A stretch of DNA of 64,000 nucleotides, from positions 62,001 through 126,000 of the forward strand of contig NC_009523.1 in the NCBI RefSeq assembly GCF_000016665.1. The letters run 5' to 3'. This document shows, in pieces, positions 10,001 to 19,200 of the stretch (its first letter is position 1; the number at the start of each line of letters is the position of its first letter). The notes beneath the pieces are model-generated. The model was not told where the DNA came from. It did not search any database and saw only the letters and a program-made list of their open reading frames with translations. A program made the translations under genes and the position numbers. The DNA is from Roseiflexus sp. RS-1 (GTDB lineage: Bacteria; Chloroflexota; Chloroflexia; Chloroflexales; Roseiflexaceae).

Positions 10001-10610
10001 TTCGCCGTTTTTACGTATGCATCAGGCAATCCGCGAATGCGTCAGGACGCTGACGGAACAGGCGCGTGCGGGTGTTCTGCCTGCCGATGACGATGCAGTA
10101 CGATCGCTGGTATTCGGTCAGTTGCAGCGGTACGAACTCGACACGGTGCTCTACGCCGAAGACTATGCCACCGAGACGTTACAGCACGTTCAGGTGGTGT
10201 GGAATGACCTGCGAAGCGGGCGAATCGCGCCTGAGCGGGTAGACCGGCGCGTGCTGGTGCGGCGACCGGCTGGGGTGATCGAAGTGCGGATTGATCGAGA
10301 GGAGACGCAGGACGGAGTGACGCGGTGGGTATGGGTGCGGCCCGGTGCGCCGCGTGGCAATGATCATCTCTCGGAGCGTATGATCCTGTATGCGCTGGCG
10401 CGTCAGGAGGTGGGTCATCCTCCTGATGAACTTGCGATTGCCTTTACGGGAACAGGCGAGACAGTGCGGGTCACGCACGCTGAGCGGGTACTGGCGAACC
10501 ACACGGCAAAGATCGACCGTCTGCTCGAAGCGATGCACGAGCGGCGCTGGGAACCGTCGTTTGGTTCACAGTGCGACACCTGCCCTTTCAACCTGATCTG
10601 TCCGGTATAA
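7077..10610 (+). CDS. ImmA/IrrE metallopeptidase fused to UvrD-like helicase and RecB/AddB-like C-terminus
   Basis: A 1177-residue fusion. Residues about 35-160 are an ImmA/IrrE zinc peptidase: HEIGH at 83-87 and the third ligand in EANLFA (E130). A UvrD/Rep helicase follows: Q motif around 197-206, Walker A AGPGTGKT (217-224), motif II VDEFQD (about 447-452), motif V VMTVHAAKGLEFPIVY, and motif VI YVAMTRARDRL (about 873). The C-terminus looks like a RecB/AddB nuclease domain with an iron-sulphur type cysteine set (C959, then CDTCPFNLIC at the very end). However, the nuclease DYK-type motif reads VWVRPG, so it is probably inactive. Residues about 572-618 are oddly arginine-rich (see findings). 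It is the last gene of the sigma/HTH operon. Confidence 0.88.
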   Translation: MSVRRQQIRAAACDVRRSYYERVGSDDLNHPLSLDTLVEEIWGLTVIRDVLAAGIQGKVEPEHDVIRVQRDLSPTRQRFVIAHEIGHVHLEGLDAGPFRDTDETLDECAAGADDETAVRSYNRRERREQEANLFALELLVPAEELWQAVQQADWSIESLAAQFAVSTDAIRAQLVNVCCLDPLTPPDGSTVTRHTSFTPDPEQQAAVDAPLPLLLAAGPGTGKTRSIVAKYVSLVHQGVDPASILALTFSNRAAEEMRERIIAALRQAAPRLAGRVEISTFHSWGLNILRIYGARLGLPADVRLLDTADLFLLLSKRLDDLRLAYFKDLREPTRHLVTIIQAISRIKDELWSPEEFARAAEQEAERLIGQAEQDHPGASRKATEARERAVRRATALRELAQIYPRYEAILREAGALDYGDLIVLPVRALHDPAIAADLRRRYHYLLVDEFQDINYASGELIRLLDGGRGRVWAVGDAWQSIYRFRGASAANLDEFLHHYPTAQVRYLTRNYRSLQPILDASAAVMVSDPRAATRPLLQAQRTGGGHAVIELVAPHSQDEHTAIAHDILRRARSGRGRGLPRCAVQPWMLHCRKMRRALRRPPLFIRRWRFHDHAVLCRTHEQASAIAAVLEAHGIPVDHPGNVFEASEVKDVLAICAQIGSTNSAGLLRALTMPDHRLDPNDLNLLVSLARQTQQALPRAARDPAVLAQLSETARQTLTRLQTIVETLEREADVWHALTTYLFEQSQAMRQRLNRAARGEYAAQRELATLGQLIAIARNFVRLATPEESGAPHFIAYIRALRAAGVQPRPLIGGQADAVRVMTVHAAKGLEFPIVYVPGLQEGRFPARGNQRGLSLPAGLIRGSIEPEDQEERYLLYVAMTRARDRLVLSRALTRGNGERAAERSSLLPGDGDGNGAPWIVRSVIGGATCPNPAPAMRLHDTPAPRMPLPASSIDLDGCKRRFLYQYVYQLYDDLSPFLRMHQAIRECVRTLTEQARAGVLPADDDAVRSLVFGQLQRYELDTVLYAEDYATETLQHVQVVWNDLRSGRIAPERVDRRVLVRRPAGVIEVRIDREETQDGVTRWVWVRPGAPRGNDHLSERMILYALARQEVGHPPDELAIAFTGTGETVRVTHAERVLANHTAKIDRLLEAMHERRWEPSFGSQCDTCPFNLICPV

Positions 10611-10626
10611 ACGTTCAACGCTTCCA

Positions 10627-11103
10627 TTATGGCGCCGGTGCGATCCGCAGTGCGAACGCGCCGACGCCCTCATTTTTATCGCTGCCGACGATCAAGCGGT
10701 AGACGCCGGTTTCTGGAAGGGTCTGCTCTCCAGGATCGCCGCACCCCAGACAGGTGCTGAACACCTCCGCCCCGGAAGGTGCGCGCAGCGTCATCGTCAA
10801 CTGCCCCACTGCCGGATCGCGTCTGGAGACCGTTACGATAATTTTCTGACCGGCCTGCGCCTCGAAAAGATACACATTTTTAGCGCCGGGGGTTTCGATG
10901 CGTCCGGCGCCTGGCGCCGGCTGGTCACCATCGATCACGGCATCGATGTCGATGGTGAACTCTCGTGGCGGCGGCAGGTCATAGACGCCCAGTTCGTATG
11001 CGCCGGTCGCGGCATCCCGTTCGCTGCCGACCACCAGGGTATACTGACCTGAGCGCTGCAAGGTGTGTGCACCTGGATTGCCGCATCCCACTTCAACCTT
11101 CAA
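10627..11103 (-). pseudogene. 5'-truncated gene with repeated PPC-like domains
   Basis: About 155 codons with normal bias contain two versions of one module: CGNPG...GQYTLVVGS and CGDPG...GVYRLIVGS, separated by a beta-rich region (AGQKIIVTVSRRD). This is the pattern of bacterial pre-peptidase C-type or related beta-sandwich domains of exported proteins. There is no signal peptide and the frame begins in the middle of the first module, right where a short CTTCAACCTT tandem repeat begins, so I read it as the 3' remnant of a larger gene. A genuinely short protein cannot be excluded. Confidence 0.5.
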
Positions 11104-11145
11104 CCTTCAACCCTCTCACCTCTCACCTCTCTTCACCCCCTCCAG
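11087..11145. repeat. Short pyrimidine-rich tandem repeats
   Basis: Tandem CTTCAAC and CTCTCAC units lie between the truncated gene and the end of the MBL-fold gene. A shorter CTTCAACCTT run also occurs at about 27,488. Confidence 0.5.
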
Positions 11146-12143
11146 TAGCGCGGCGCAACCCCTTCATCCAGGTCAACATCGGCCAGATTGGCGATGGTCA
11201 GTTCACCGCGCATATCGAGATACTCGACATACGCTCCGGCTTTCTGCAACGCCAGCAGTTCCTCATACCCGTTGACGCCCGGGTAGAGTGCGGCGGTGAG
11301 TTCTGCGATCGTGCGCGGTTCGCGGCACAGGGCGCGCACCTGCTCAAGTCGCTGCTCCTGCGCATCGATAATGCGCACAATCCAGTCGTGGATGTGATCC
11401 ATTGGGGCGCCATGCCCGCCAAGCGCCAGGCGAATGTCGGGCAGCGCATCGATCAGACGCAATGCCCTGAGGTAGTGGTCAAGACCGGTAGAGAGGGTAA
11501 TACTCTCCGGCGGCAGGAAGATCGACGTCTGCGGCAGGACGTGGTCGGCGCTGAGGAGCACATCGCCAATCTGAAGGCAGACCTGTCCCGGACAGTGACC
11601 GGGGGCGTGGTAGACTCGGAAGAGGTCATCAATCACATCTCCTTCACGAAACGTCGTGGCGACATCGACCGAACGGAACAGGTTCTTGCTCCAACCGTAC
11701 AGGTGCAGCAGGATCGTCTGCTTTGCGGATGACACTCCGGCGCGGCGAAGGAATGCGGCAAGAGCGCGGCGCGCCAGAACGAACCGCTCCTCGTGATGTG
11801 TCAGAACGCGTCGGTCGAGTTCATGAACGGCGATCGGCGCGTCGGTCAGGCTGCGCAGCGCCGTCAAACCGCCGTAGTGGTCGATATGGGCGTGGGTGAT
11901 AATGACCCGACGCAGATCGGTCCAGGTCAGACGTTCATTCCAATCGGAACGCAGTGCAGCGAAGGCGGTGCGCAGATCGGCATCACTGTCGCCTAATCCG
12001 CTGCCGGTATCGACGAGTGCTGCATAATCGCCTGCAATGACCACATATACATTTGCTGTCAGGTTCGGAAAGACACGGATCGGCAGGCGATAGATACGGA
12101 CGCCGCCAGGCGCTTCGTGACGGGTAATGGTCTCAGGGGACAC
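11133..12143 (-). CDS. MBL-fold (metallo-beta-lactamase) hydrolase
   Basis: A 336-residue protein with the zinc-binding motif THAHIDHYGG, a second His in HAPGHCPGQ, an Asp in LSADH and a later GGHGAP. This is a binuclear-zinc MBL fold of the type that includes glyoxalase II-like and lactonase-like enzymes, with a C-terminal helical domain (from about residue 250) as in the LACTB2-like group. The substrate is unknown. I chose the GTG at 12143 because a GGAGGAG site lies 7 bases upstream; this start lies inside the last codons of the regulator gene (11-base overlap), so the two are translationally coupled. Confidence 0.82.
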   Translation of the reverse strand: MSPETITRHEAPGGVRIYRLPIRVFPNLTANVYVVIAGDYAALVDTGSGLGDSDADLRTAFAALRSDWNERLTWTDLRRVIITHAHIDHYGGLTALRSLTDAPIAVHELDRRVLTHHEERFVLARRALAAFLRRAGVSSAKQTILLHLYGWSKNLFRSVDVATTFREGDVIDDLFRVYHAPGHCPGQVCLQIGDVLLSADHVLPQTSIFLPPESITLSTGLDHYLRALRLIDALPDIRLALGGHGAPMDHIHDWIVRIIDAQEQRLEQVRALCREPRTIAELTAALYPGVNGYEELLALQKAGAYVEYLDMRGELTIANLADVDLDEGVAPRYWRG

Positions 12144-15100
12144 GATGACTCTCCTCCAGACGGGTAGACAGAGCAGATGCCGCTGCGGCGAGCGGCGCAA
12201 GTCCGGCGCTGCGTGCAAGACGAGCGGCACTGCGCAGATGCGCCAGTACCGGTGCAGGATCGCCGAAGTCACGTTCGATGCGGGCAACTTCGATGACGGT
12301 GCGGACATACTCCGGCAGGAGCGCCCGTTGCACCGTGTAGTGGAGGGTGTGCAGCAGCATCGTCCGCGCCCCCGGCAGGTCGTTGCGCAACGCTGCGAGG
12401 CGTGCTATACCAAGGTGCGCGCTGACATAGATGAAACCGTACAGTTGATGCGGCGCTCGCAACGCCTCGTGAAAATACGCATCGGCGCCGGTCAGGTCGC
12501 CGCGCGCCAGCGCTACCATGCCCATCCCCACGACCACACTGGCGCGGTGCGACTGAAATGCCGCTACGCCAGCGAGACGCGCTGCCATTTCAACAAAGCG
12601 TTGTTCCGCCAGCGCCAGGCGATCATCGATCAACCAGAGGAAGCCCTGATGGATGCGGGGCCAGATCGAGGCCCATGCCGCTTCGGATGCTCGCGCGGCG
12701 GTTTCCAGGCTGCGCTCCAGCCAGATAGTCGTTTCGTCAGGCTTGCCAGCGAGCGCGTTCAGGTGCGCCAGTTGCAACGCCGAGACGACGGCGGCCGGCG
12801 CCTGACCGGTTTCAACCGCCAGCGTATATGATTGTGTCAGACAAGGGCGTGCGTCGCGCAGCAATCCCTGCATCAACGCCGCCCATCCGATCTGGAACAG
12901 CGCCGCTGCCGCTTCGTCCGGTCCGAGCAGTTCCGGCAGTTCTTCCGCTGGATTGCCTGGAACAGGAGGGGCCGGAGTGAATGACGGGAATGTCCGCCAG
13001 GACGCATCAACATCATTCGAAGGAAGCACATCGGCGTGCTGGACGCCCTGTTCATCTGTTTCACGTGAAACAGTATCCGCCTGGACGAAAAGCGGATCAT
13101 CGACCCTGCTGCGACGGTCGCGCAGGGAAGCGCGTGAGCGCTCGGCAGCGGCAGGAAGCGGATCGGGCTGCAGGATCAACGCCGTGCGCCAGAGCATATC
13201 AGCAATCGAGGGGAGCGGTTCGACACAACCGCCTTTTTGTGTGCGCGCTGCATGCGCGGCGCTGATTGCAGCGGCGCCCGCCAGATCGCCCATCAGCGCA
13301 CGCAGCAGCACCAACCGACGCGGCGCAACGAGCGTTGGCGGCGTTACACCACGCTGCGTCGCCCAGCGCTCATAGCGCGCAGAGGTTTCTTCCAACCCGT
13401 TCCAGTCCAGCAGCGTCTCGCACGTCAGCAACCGTCCGGCAAAGGCGCGTTGCATCATCTCGACCGGCGCCTCAGCGCCGAGACGTTCGCCCGCTTCAAT
13501 AGCGGCATCATAGTGGTGCAACGCATGACGATACCCGAACGCGCGCCGCGCATGATCGCCAGCATCAATCGCATAGCGCAGCACGTCGCGATCGGCAGAA
13601 CGCCCAGCCTGGCAAAAATGATAGGTGATCTCGGCAGCACGCTCCGGTCGATGCCCTTCAAGCGCTGCCATCGCGGCGCCGATCCGATGGTGCAACCGCC
13701 GACGCTGCGGCGCAGAGAGGGTGGCCGCGATGATCGAGCGCACCAGGTCATGGTTGAACGCAAGGTGCGTATCGTCATTCTCAATAAGTATCTGACGCTC
13801 AAGCAGGATCTGCGCGGCTTCGAGCGCATCCGCGCCCCCCAGACGTTCGATCAGGTCGAGTGACGCCGGACGACTGATCAGCGCCAGATGCTCTGCCAGA
13901 TCGCGTGCGTGCGGCGGCAATCGATCAATGCGCGCCCGCACCAGTTCACGCATCTGCGGCGCTTCGGTCGGATCGGGAAACGGCATACCTGCTTCGAGGT
14001 CGGGCAGCAACGCAGCGAGCGATGGCGCCCCGCGACTCTCCAGTAATGCCTGGACTGTCACCATCAATGCCAGAGGATTGCCGCCGGTGCTGGCGACCAG
14101 TTGGGGCGCCAGATGTGCGACCCGCCCGATCTCAACTCCGGCAAGTCCGGCGAGAAGTTCAGCAACTGCCGATGCATCGAGGCGACCCAGCACCAGCGGA
14201 CGCAGGATCATATCGCGTCCCAGGGTGCGCAACAGATTGTGGAGCGCCGGGTTATCACTCAGTTCATCGGCGCGGTATGCCAGGATGAGCAACAACGCCC
14301 GGCGCGACGCCTGACGGGCGAGGCGCCCGACCGTCGCCAGCGTTGCATCGTCCGCCCACTGCGCATCATCGAGCGCAACGACCAGCGGGAGTGTGCGCGC
14401 CAGCGCAAGCGCCAGTTCACACAGACCGTCGATCTGTCGGTTACGCCGTTCCTCAGGCGGCACATCCGACAGTTCAGGCAGATCCGGCAACCGTTCCCGC
14501 AACACCGGAAAAAGATCGGCGATCTGCGCCAGTGCAAACTGCGGCAGTTGACGAAGACGATACTCCGGTACATTGCGCAGCAAGGGGCGCAGCATCTCTC
14601 CGACCGCAGCAAAGGGCAACCCCTGATCCAGCGGCGTGGCGCGCAGTTCAAGCGTAAATGCGCCCCGGTCGGCGGCAGTGCGCAGCGTTTCTGCTATCAG
14701 GCGCGTCTTCCCAATCCCCGCTTCACCGACGATGGTGACCATTCCGCCGCTACGCCGATCAAGATCGGCGAGCCAGCGGTGCAATAACGCCAGTTCCTCC
14801 TGACGTCCGACAATCGGCGTTGCTGCCGATCCCGGAGAACGTTGTCCGGCACGTGGACTGCGCGGTTCGATCCGCTGTCGATCATGACGGTTTTCGTGCG
14901 ATGAGGAGACCGCAGCAGGCGCATAGGAACCAGGATCGCCGCGCAGGATCGCCATATGCAGCGCCTGTGTCTGAGGCGACGGCGCAGCGCCCAACTCGTG
15001 GTCCAGCAGATGACGGTAGCGCTCGTAACTCTGAAGCGCGCCGGCCGTGTCGCCTGACCGCGCCTGTGCCAGCATCAGGATGCGCCAGAGCGGTTCGGTG

Positions 15101-15705
15101 AGAGGCGCAATGGCAATGCCGCGACCGGCAAGCGCCGCCGCAGCCATCGGGTCGCCGCGGTCGAGTTTGATCTCCGCCACACGACGGAGCGCGTCGAGGT
15201 AGCGTGCACGCAACCGCTCACGCTCCATCGCCGCCCACGCCAGTTCCTGCTCATCTTCGAGAAAGTCGCCGCGATAGAGCGTAATCGCCCGCTCCAGGTC
15301 CGCCTCACCCTGCTCCATCGAACCGGTCGTCTGACCACCGGCGAGTGATTCGGTCAGCGTTAGAAACTCATCGACATCGATCCACGCGCCGCTCTCTCTG
15401 TTCCAGGCATACCCGCCGGAGCGGGTCAGAATATACCGGCGTGAAGCGCGGTCAGCCTCTGGTTCCAGCACACGACGCAGGTTGCTGATTGCGCTCCGCA
15501 GGTTTACCGATGCGCTGGCGCTGTCCGAATCAGGCCACAGCCATTCGCACAATCGCCCGGCAGCAATAACCCGCCCCCGGGTTGCAGCGAGAATGGCAAG
15601 CAGACGCTGCTCCTGCCGGGAACGCCAGACGGAGTCGGGTAGCGTGCGATCACCGATCTGTACGGTCAGCGCGCCGAATAACGCAATCCTGAGCGGCGCA
15701 TCCAT
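12133..15705 (-). CDS. SARP/BTAD transcriptional activator with AAA ATPase and TPR-like C-terminus
   Basis: A 1190-residue regulator. Residues about 1-100 form an OmpR-type winged helix (LRIALFGALTVQIGD, then VNLRSAISNLRRVLEP); about 100-250 form the bacterial transcriptional activation domain; about 300-600 form a STAND/AAA ATPase with Walker A GEAGIGKT (about 325-332) and LVVALDDAQWADD as Walker B; the rest is alpha-helical repeats (TPR-like). This is the AfsR/MalT-like plan, where ligand sensing by the repeats controls ATP-dependent DNA binding. The only gene coupled to it is the MBL hydrolase, which may make or destroy its signal. No promoter is obvious. Confidence 0.88.
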   Translation of the reverse strand: MDAPLRIALFGALTVQIGDRTLPDSVWRSRQEQRLLAILAATRGRVIAAGRLCEWLWPDSDSASASVNLRSAISNLRRVLEPEADRASRRYILTRSGGYAWNRESGAWIDVDEFLTLTESLAGGQTTGSMEQGEADLERAITLYRGDFLEDEQELAWAAMERERLRARYLDALRRVAEIKLDRGDPMAAAALAGRGIAIAPLTEPLWRILMLAQARSGDTAGALQSYERYRHLLDHELGAAPSPQTQALHMAILRGDPGSYAPAAVSSSHENRHDRQRIEPRSPRAGQRSPGSAATPIVGRQEELALLHRWLADLDRRSGGMVTIVGEAGIGKTRLIAETLRTAADRGAFTLELRATPLDQGLPFAAVGEMLRPLLRNVPEYRLRQLPQFALAQIADLFPVLRERLPDLPELSDVPPEERRNRQIDGLCELALALARTLPLVVALDDAQWADDATLATVGRLARQASRRALLLILAYRADELSDNPALHNLLRTLGRDMILRPLVLGRLDASAVAELLAGLAGVEIGRVAHLAPQLVASTGGNPLALMVTVQALLESRGAPSLAALLPDLEAGMPFPDPTEAPQMRELVRARIDRLPPHARDLAEHLALISRPASLDLIERLGGADALEAAQILLERQILIENDDTHLAFNHDLVRSIIAATLSAPQRRRLHHRIGAAMAALEGHRPERAAEITYHFCQAGRSADRDVLRYAIDAGDHARRAFGYRHALHHYDAAIEAGERLGAEAPVEMMQRAFAGRLLTCETLLDWNGLEETSARYERWATQRGVTPPTLVAPRRLVLLRALMGDLAGAAAISAAHAARTQKGGCVEPLPSIADMLWRTALILQPDPLPAAAERSRASLRDRRSRVDDPLFVQADTVSRETDEQGVQHADVLPSNDVDASWRTFPSFTPAPPVPGNPAEELPELLGPDEAAAALFQIGWAALMQGLLRDARPCLTQSYTLAVETGQAPAAVVSALQLAHLNALAGKPDETTIWLERSLETAARASEAAWASIWPRIHQGFLWLIDDRLALAEQRFVEMAARLAGVAAFQSHRASVVVGMGMVALARGDLTGADAYFHEALRAPHQLYGFIYVSAHLGIARLAALRNDLPGARTMLLHTLHYTVQRALLPEYVRTVIEVARIERDFGDPAPVLAHLRSAARLARSAGLAPLAAAASALSTRLEESHRVP

Positions 15706-15946
15706 GCCCGTCTCCCTACCGCAATGTCATAATGCAGCGCATTATGAGTATACCACGCCCGTCGTGCGTTCGCAGAGAATGACAGACGCGGGATGCAGGC
15801 GGAGTATAACGCACCGGAAGACGCAGCGCAAGGCATCGGCTGCGGCAGGGTGGCGGGGTGGCGGGATGTGACGCAGGGAAGCGATAGATGTACCCCTGCT
15901 GCCAGTGCGTACACGATTTATGCCACACCCGATGAATCAATTGACA

Positions 15947-15976
15947 TTGACGCTGTTTCTTTCCCCATGCTATACT
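15947..15976 (+). promoter_or_regulatory. Promoter of the metH riboswitch transcript
   Basis: TTGACG at 15947-15952, an 18-base spacer, and TATACT at 15971-15976 preceded by TG one base earlier (extended -10). Predicted start near 15983, just before the riboswitch. Confidence 0.7.
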
Positions 15977-15990
15977 ATCAGACAAATTTG

Positions 15991-16135
15991 CTCATCCAGA
16001 GGAGTGGAGGGACCGGCCCGATGAAGCTCCGCCAACCCGTAGCCACTGGATCGAGCAGCCGGTGCGATACGCGCCGCTTCTCGACACTGGCAGGCTATAG
16101 GGTGGCAATTCCGGCAGCGCAGGCTGGAAGATGAG
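15991..16135 (+). ncRNA. SAM-I (S-box) riboswitch
   Basis: The S-box core is easy to read: GAGTGGAGGGACCGGCCCG, then ATGAAGCTCCGCCAACC, and on the 3' side GGTGGCAATTCCGGCAG. The closing P1 helix pairs CTCATC (15991-15996) with GATGAG (16130-16135). A longer variable arm (about 16040-16095) sits between the conserved blocks. A Rho-independent terminator follows, so S-adenosylmethionine should switch off the downstream methionine synthase. Confidence 0.92.
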
Positions 16136-16154
16136 TGGTGATGAGGCTTCCGGA

Positions 16155-16181
16155 ACCTCACGCGGGCGCGTGGGGTTTTTT
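16155..16181 (+). terminator. Riboswitch-controlled Rho-independent terminator
   Basis: A 9-bp stem (ACCTCACGC at 16155-16163 with GCGTGGGGT at 16168-16176, one G-U pair), a 4-base loop and a run of six T (16176-16181). It lies between the SAM-I aptamer and metH. Confidence 0.88.
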
Positions 16182-16272
16182 GCTGCACAAGCGAGAAAGC
16201 GCAATCATCGCACCCGCCAGCCCGATCATCACGTGCAGACAGTTCGGATATGAAGTATCACGAGGTGTTTCC

Positions 16273-19200
16273 TTGAAGAAGCCAACCTACCTTGAAGCCC
16301 TGCGCGAGCGCGTCCTGATCTACGACGGCGCTATGGGCACCAGCATCGATACATTCCATCTCACGGCTGCGGACTATGGCGGTGAAAACACTTTCGGCGC
16401 CCGCGATTATCTGGTGATGACTCGCCCGGATGTCATCGAACAGATCCACACCTCGTTTCTGGAAGCAGGCGCAGATGTGCTCGAAACATGCACGTTCCAA
16501 TCGACCCGCATCCGGCTTGAGGAATGGGGGCTTGCCGATCAGACGCATGCGATCAATGTCGCCGCTGCGCGCCTGGCGCGGCGCGTTGCTGATGCGTTCG
16601 AGGCGCGTGATGGTCGTCCGCGTTACGTCGCCGGCTCGATGGGACCGACCGGCAAGTTGCCCTCTTCCGATGATCCGTCGCTCTCTGATATAACGTTCGA
16701 TCAACTCTCCGATATCTTCTACGAACAGGCGGTGGCGCTGATCGAAGGCGGGGTCGATGTGCTGCTGGTCGAGACGAGCGTTGACATTCTTGAAGTGAAA
16801 GCAGCACTCGACGGCATTCGTCGCGCGAAAGCGGATCTTAACCGTCCTGATGTCGCCGTGCAGGCGCAGGTGTTCCTCGATCTCTCCGGCAAGATGCTGC
16901 TTGGCACCGAGGTGCCAGCGCTCGTTGCCACCCTGGAAGCGATGCCGGTCGATGTCATCGGGCTGAACTGTTCAACCGGTCCTGAACATATGCGCGAGGC
17001 GATCCGGTATATGACCCGCCACTCGCGCAAGCCGATCTCCTGCATTCCCAACGCCGGTCTGCCGATCGAGGTGAATGGCGAGACGGTCTATCCGATGGAG
17101 CCGGAGCCGTTCGCCCGCATTCTGGGGGAGTATGTCCACGAGTATGGAGTGGCGGTCGTTGGAGGATGCTGCGGCACCCGCCCGGCGCACATTCGCCGTT
17201 TGCGCCAGGTAGTCGGCGCGGCGACGCCGCCGAAAGTGCGTGACATCGAGTACATCCCCAGCGTCTCGTCGGGGGTGCGCGCGGCTGCATTGCGCCAGGA
17301 AGGGACGTTGACCATTATCGGCGAACGGGTCAACACCCTCGGTTCGCGTAAAGTCAAGCGCCTGCTGCTGAACGATGACTACGACGGCGTGCTTGAAGTC
17401 GCGCGCGAGCAGGTCGATTCAGGATCACATATTCTCGATGTGTGCGTGGCAATGACCGAGCGATCCGACGAGCGTGAGATGATGGTCAGACTGTTGAAGA
17501 AGTTGACCATGAACATCGAACTGCCGCTGGCGATCGATACGACCGAAGCCGATGTGCTCAATGCGGCGCTGGCGATCTACCCCGGTCGCGCGATTGTCAA
17601 CTCGGTGTCGCTCGAAGGCGGTCGTGGCGATAAGATTGACCGCACCATGCCGCTGGTGGCGCGCTATGGTGCGGCAACGATCGCCATGACCATCGATGAA
17701 GAAGGTATGGCGCACACTGCCGAACGTAAACTGGCAATCGCCCGGCGTATCGCTCAGATTGCGCAGGACGAGTACGGCGTGCCGCCCGAAGCGCTGATCT
17801 TCGATGTGTTGACTTTCCCTATCACGACCGGTCAACCCGAGTTGCGCCGCGCAGCGATCGAAACAATCGAGGGTATTCGCCTGGTGAAGCAGCATATTCC
17901 CGGCTGTTTCACCACCCTCGGCGTCAGCAACCTGAGTTTCGGCGTCGCACCGTACGCGCGTGCAGCGCTCAACTCGGTGTTTCTGAAACATGCAGTCGAT
18001 GCCGGTCTCGATACGGCGATCATCAATCCGGCGCATGTGATGCCGTATGCCGAGATTCCGCCGGAGCAGATCAGGGTCTGCGAAGACCTGATCTTCGACC
18101 GCGACGAGCAGGCGCTGGCGCGGTTCATTCAGTTCTTCGAGGAGCACGGATCGGCAGCAAAAACCGAGCGCGTCGATCCGACGGAGGGGATGACAGCGGC
18201 GCAGCGCGTCCACTGGAAGATCGTGCACCGCAAGAAAGAGGGCATCGAGCAGGATATCGATACGGTCATCGCTGAACGCATCCGCGAGGCGGAGATGCGT
18301 GCAGGCATCCACGATAGCGCCCTCGATCCGGCGCATCCCTCGCGGGAGGCGATCTTCGCCTCGCCCTTCCGCAATAGTGCTGCGGTTGATGTGCTCAACA
18401 CTGTGCTGCTCCCTGCGATGAAGGAGGTCGGCGACCTGTTCGGCGCGGGTCAGTTGATCCTTCCCTTCGTATTGCAGAGCGCCGAGGTGATGAAGAAAGC
18501 GGTTGCGCACCTGGAGCAGTATCTGGAAAAACTCGAAGGGGTCACCAAAGGCAAGATCGTCCTGGCGACGGTGTACGGCGATGTTCACGACATCGGCAAA
18601 AATCTGGTTCATACGATCCTTGCCAACAACGGGTATACGGTGTACGACCTGGGGAAGCAGGTGCCGATCAACACCATTATCGAGAAGGCGGTCGAAGTCA
18701 ACGCCGACGCGATTGGTCTGTCGGCGCTTCTGGTGAGCACCTCGAAGCAGATGCCGCTCTGCGTGCAGGAATTGCACCGGCGTGGTCTCAAGTTCCCGGT
18801 GCTGGTCGGCGGTGCGGCGATCAACAAACAGTACGGGCAGCGCATTCTGTTCGTTGATGACCACACTCCTTACGAACCTGGCGTCTTCTACTGTAAAGAC
18901 GCATTCGAGGGTCTGGAAACGGTCGACGCTCTGGTGGATCCGTCCACCCGCGCAACATTCATCGAACGCACGAAAGCGGAAGCAGCTGAGGCGCTCGGCA
19001 AGAAGCAACGCGGTCGCGTGGCGCTGGCGGAACTGGGGCGCGCAACATTGAGCGATACGGCGAAGGTGCGCTCGGCGGTGCGAACCGATGTGCCGGTTCC
19101 GACGCCGCCGTTCTGGGGTGCGCGCGTGTTGACGCGCATCAAACTGGCGGATGTGGTCGAATGCCTGGATCGCAATGCGCTCTACCGGCTTCAGTGGGGA

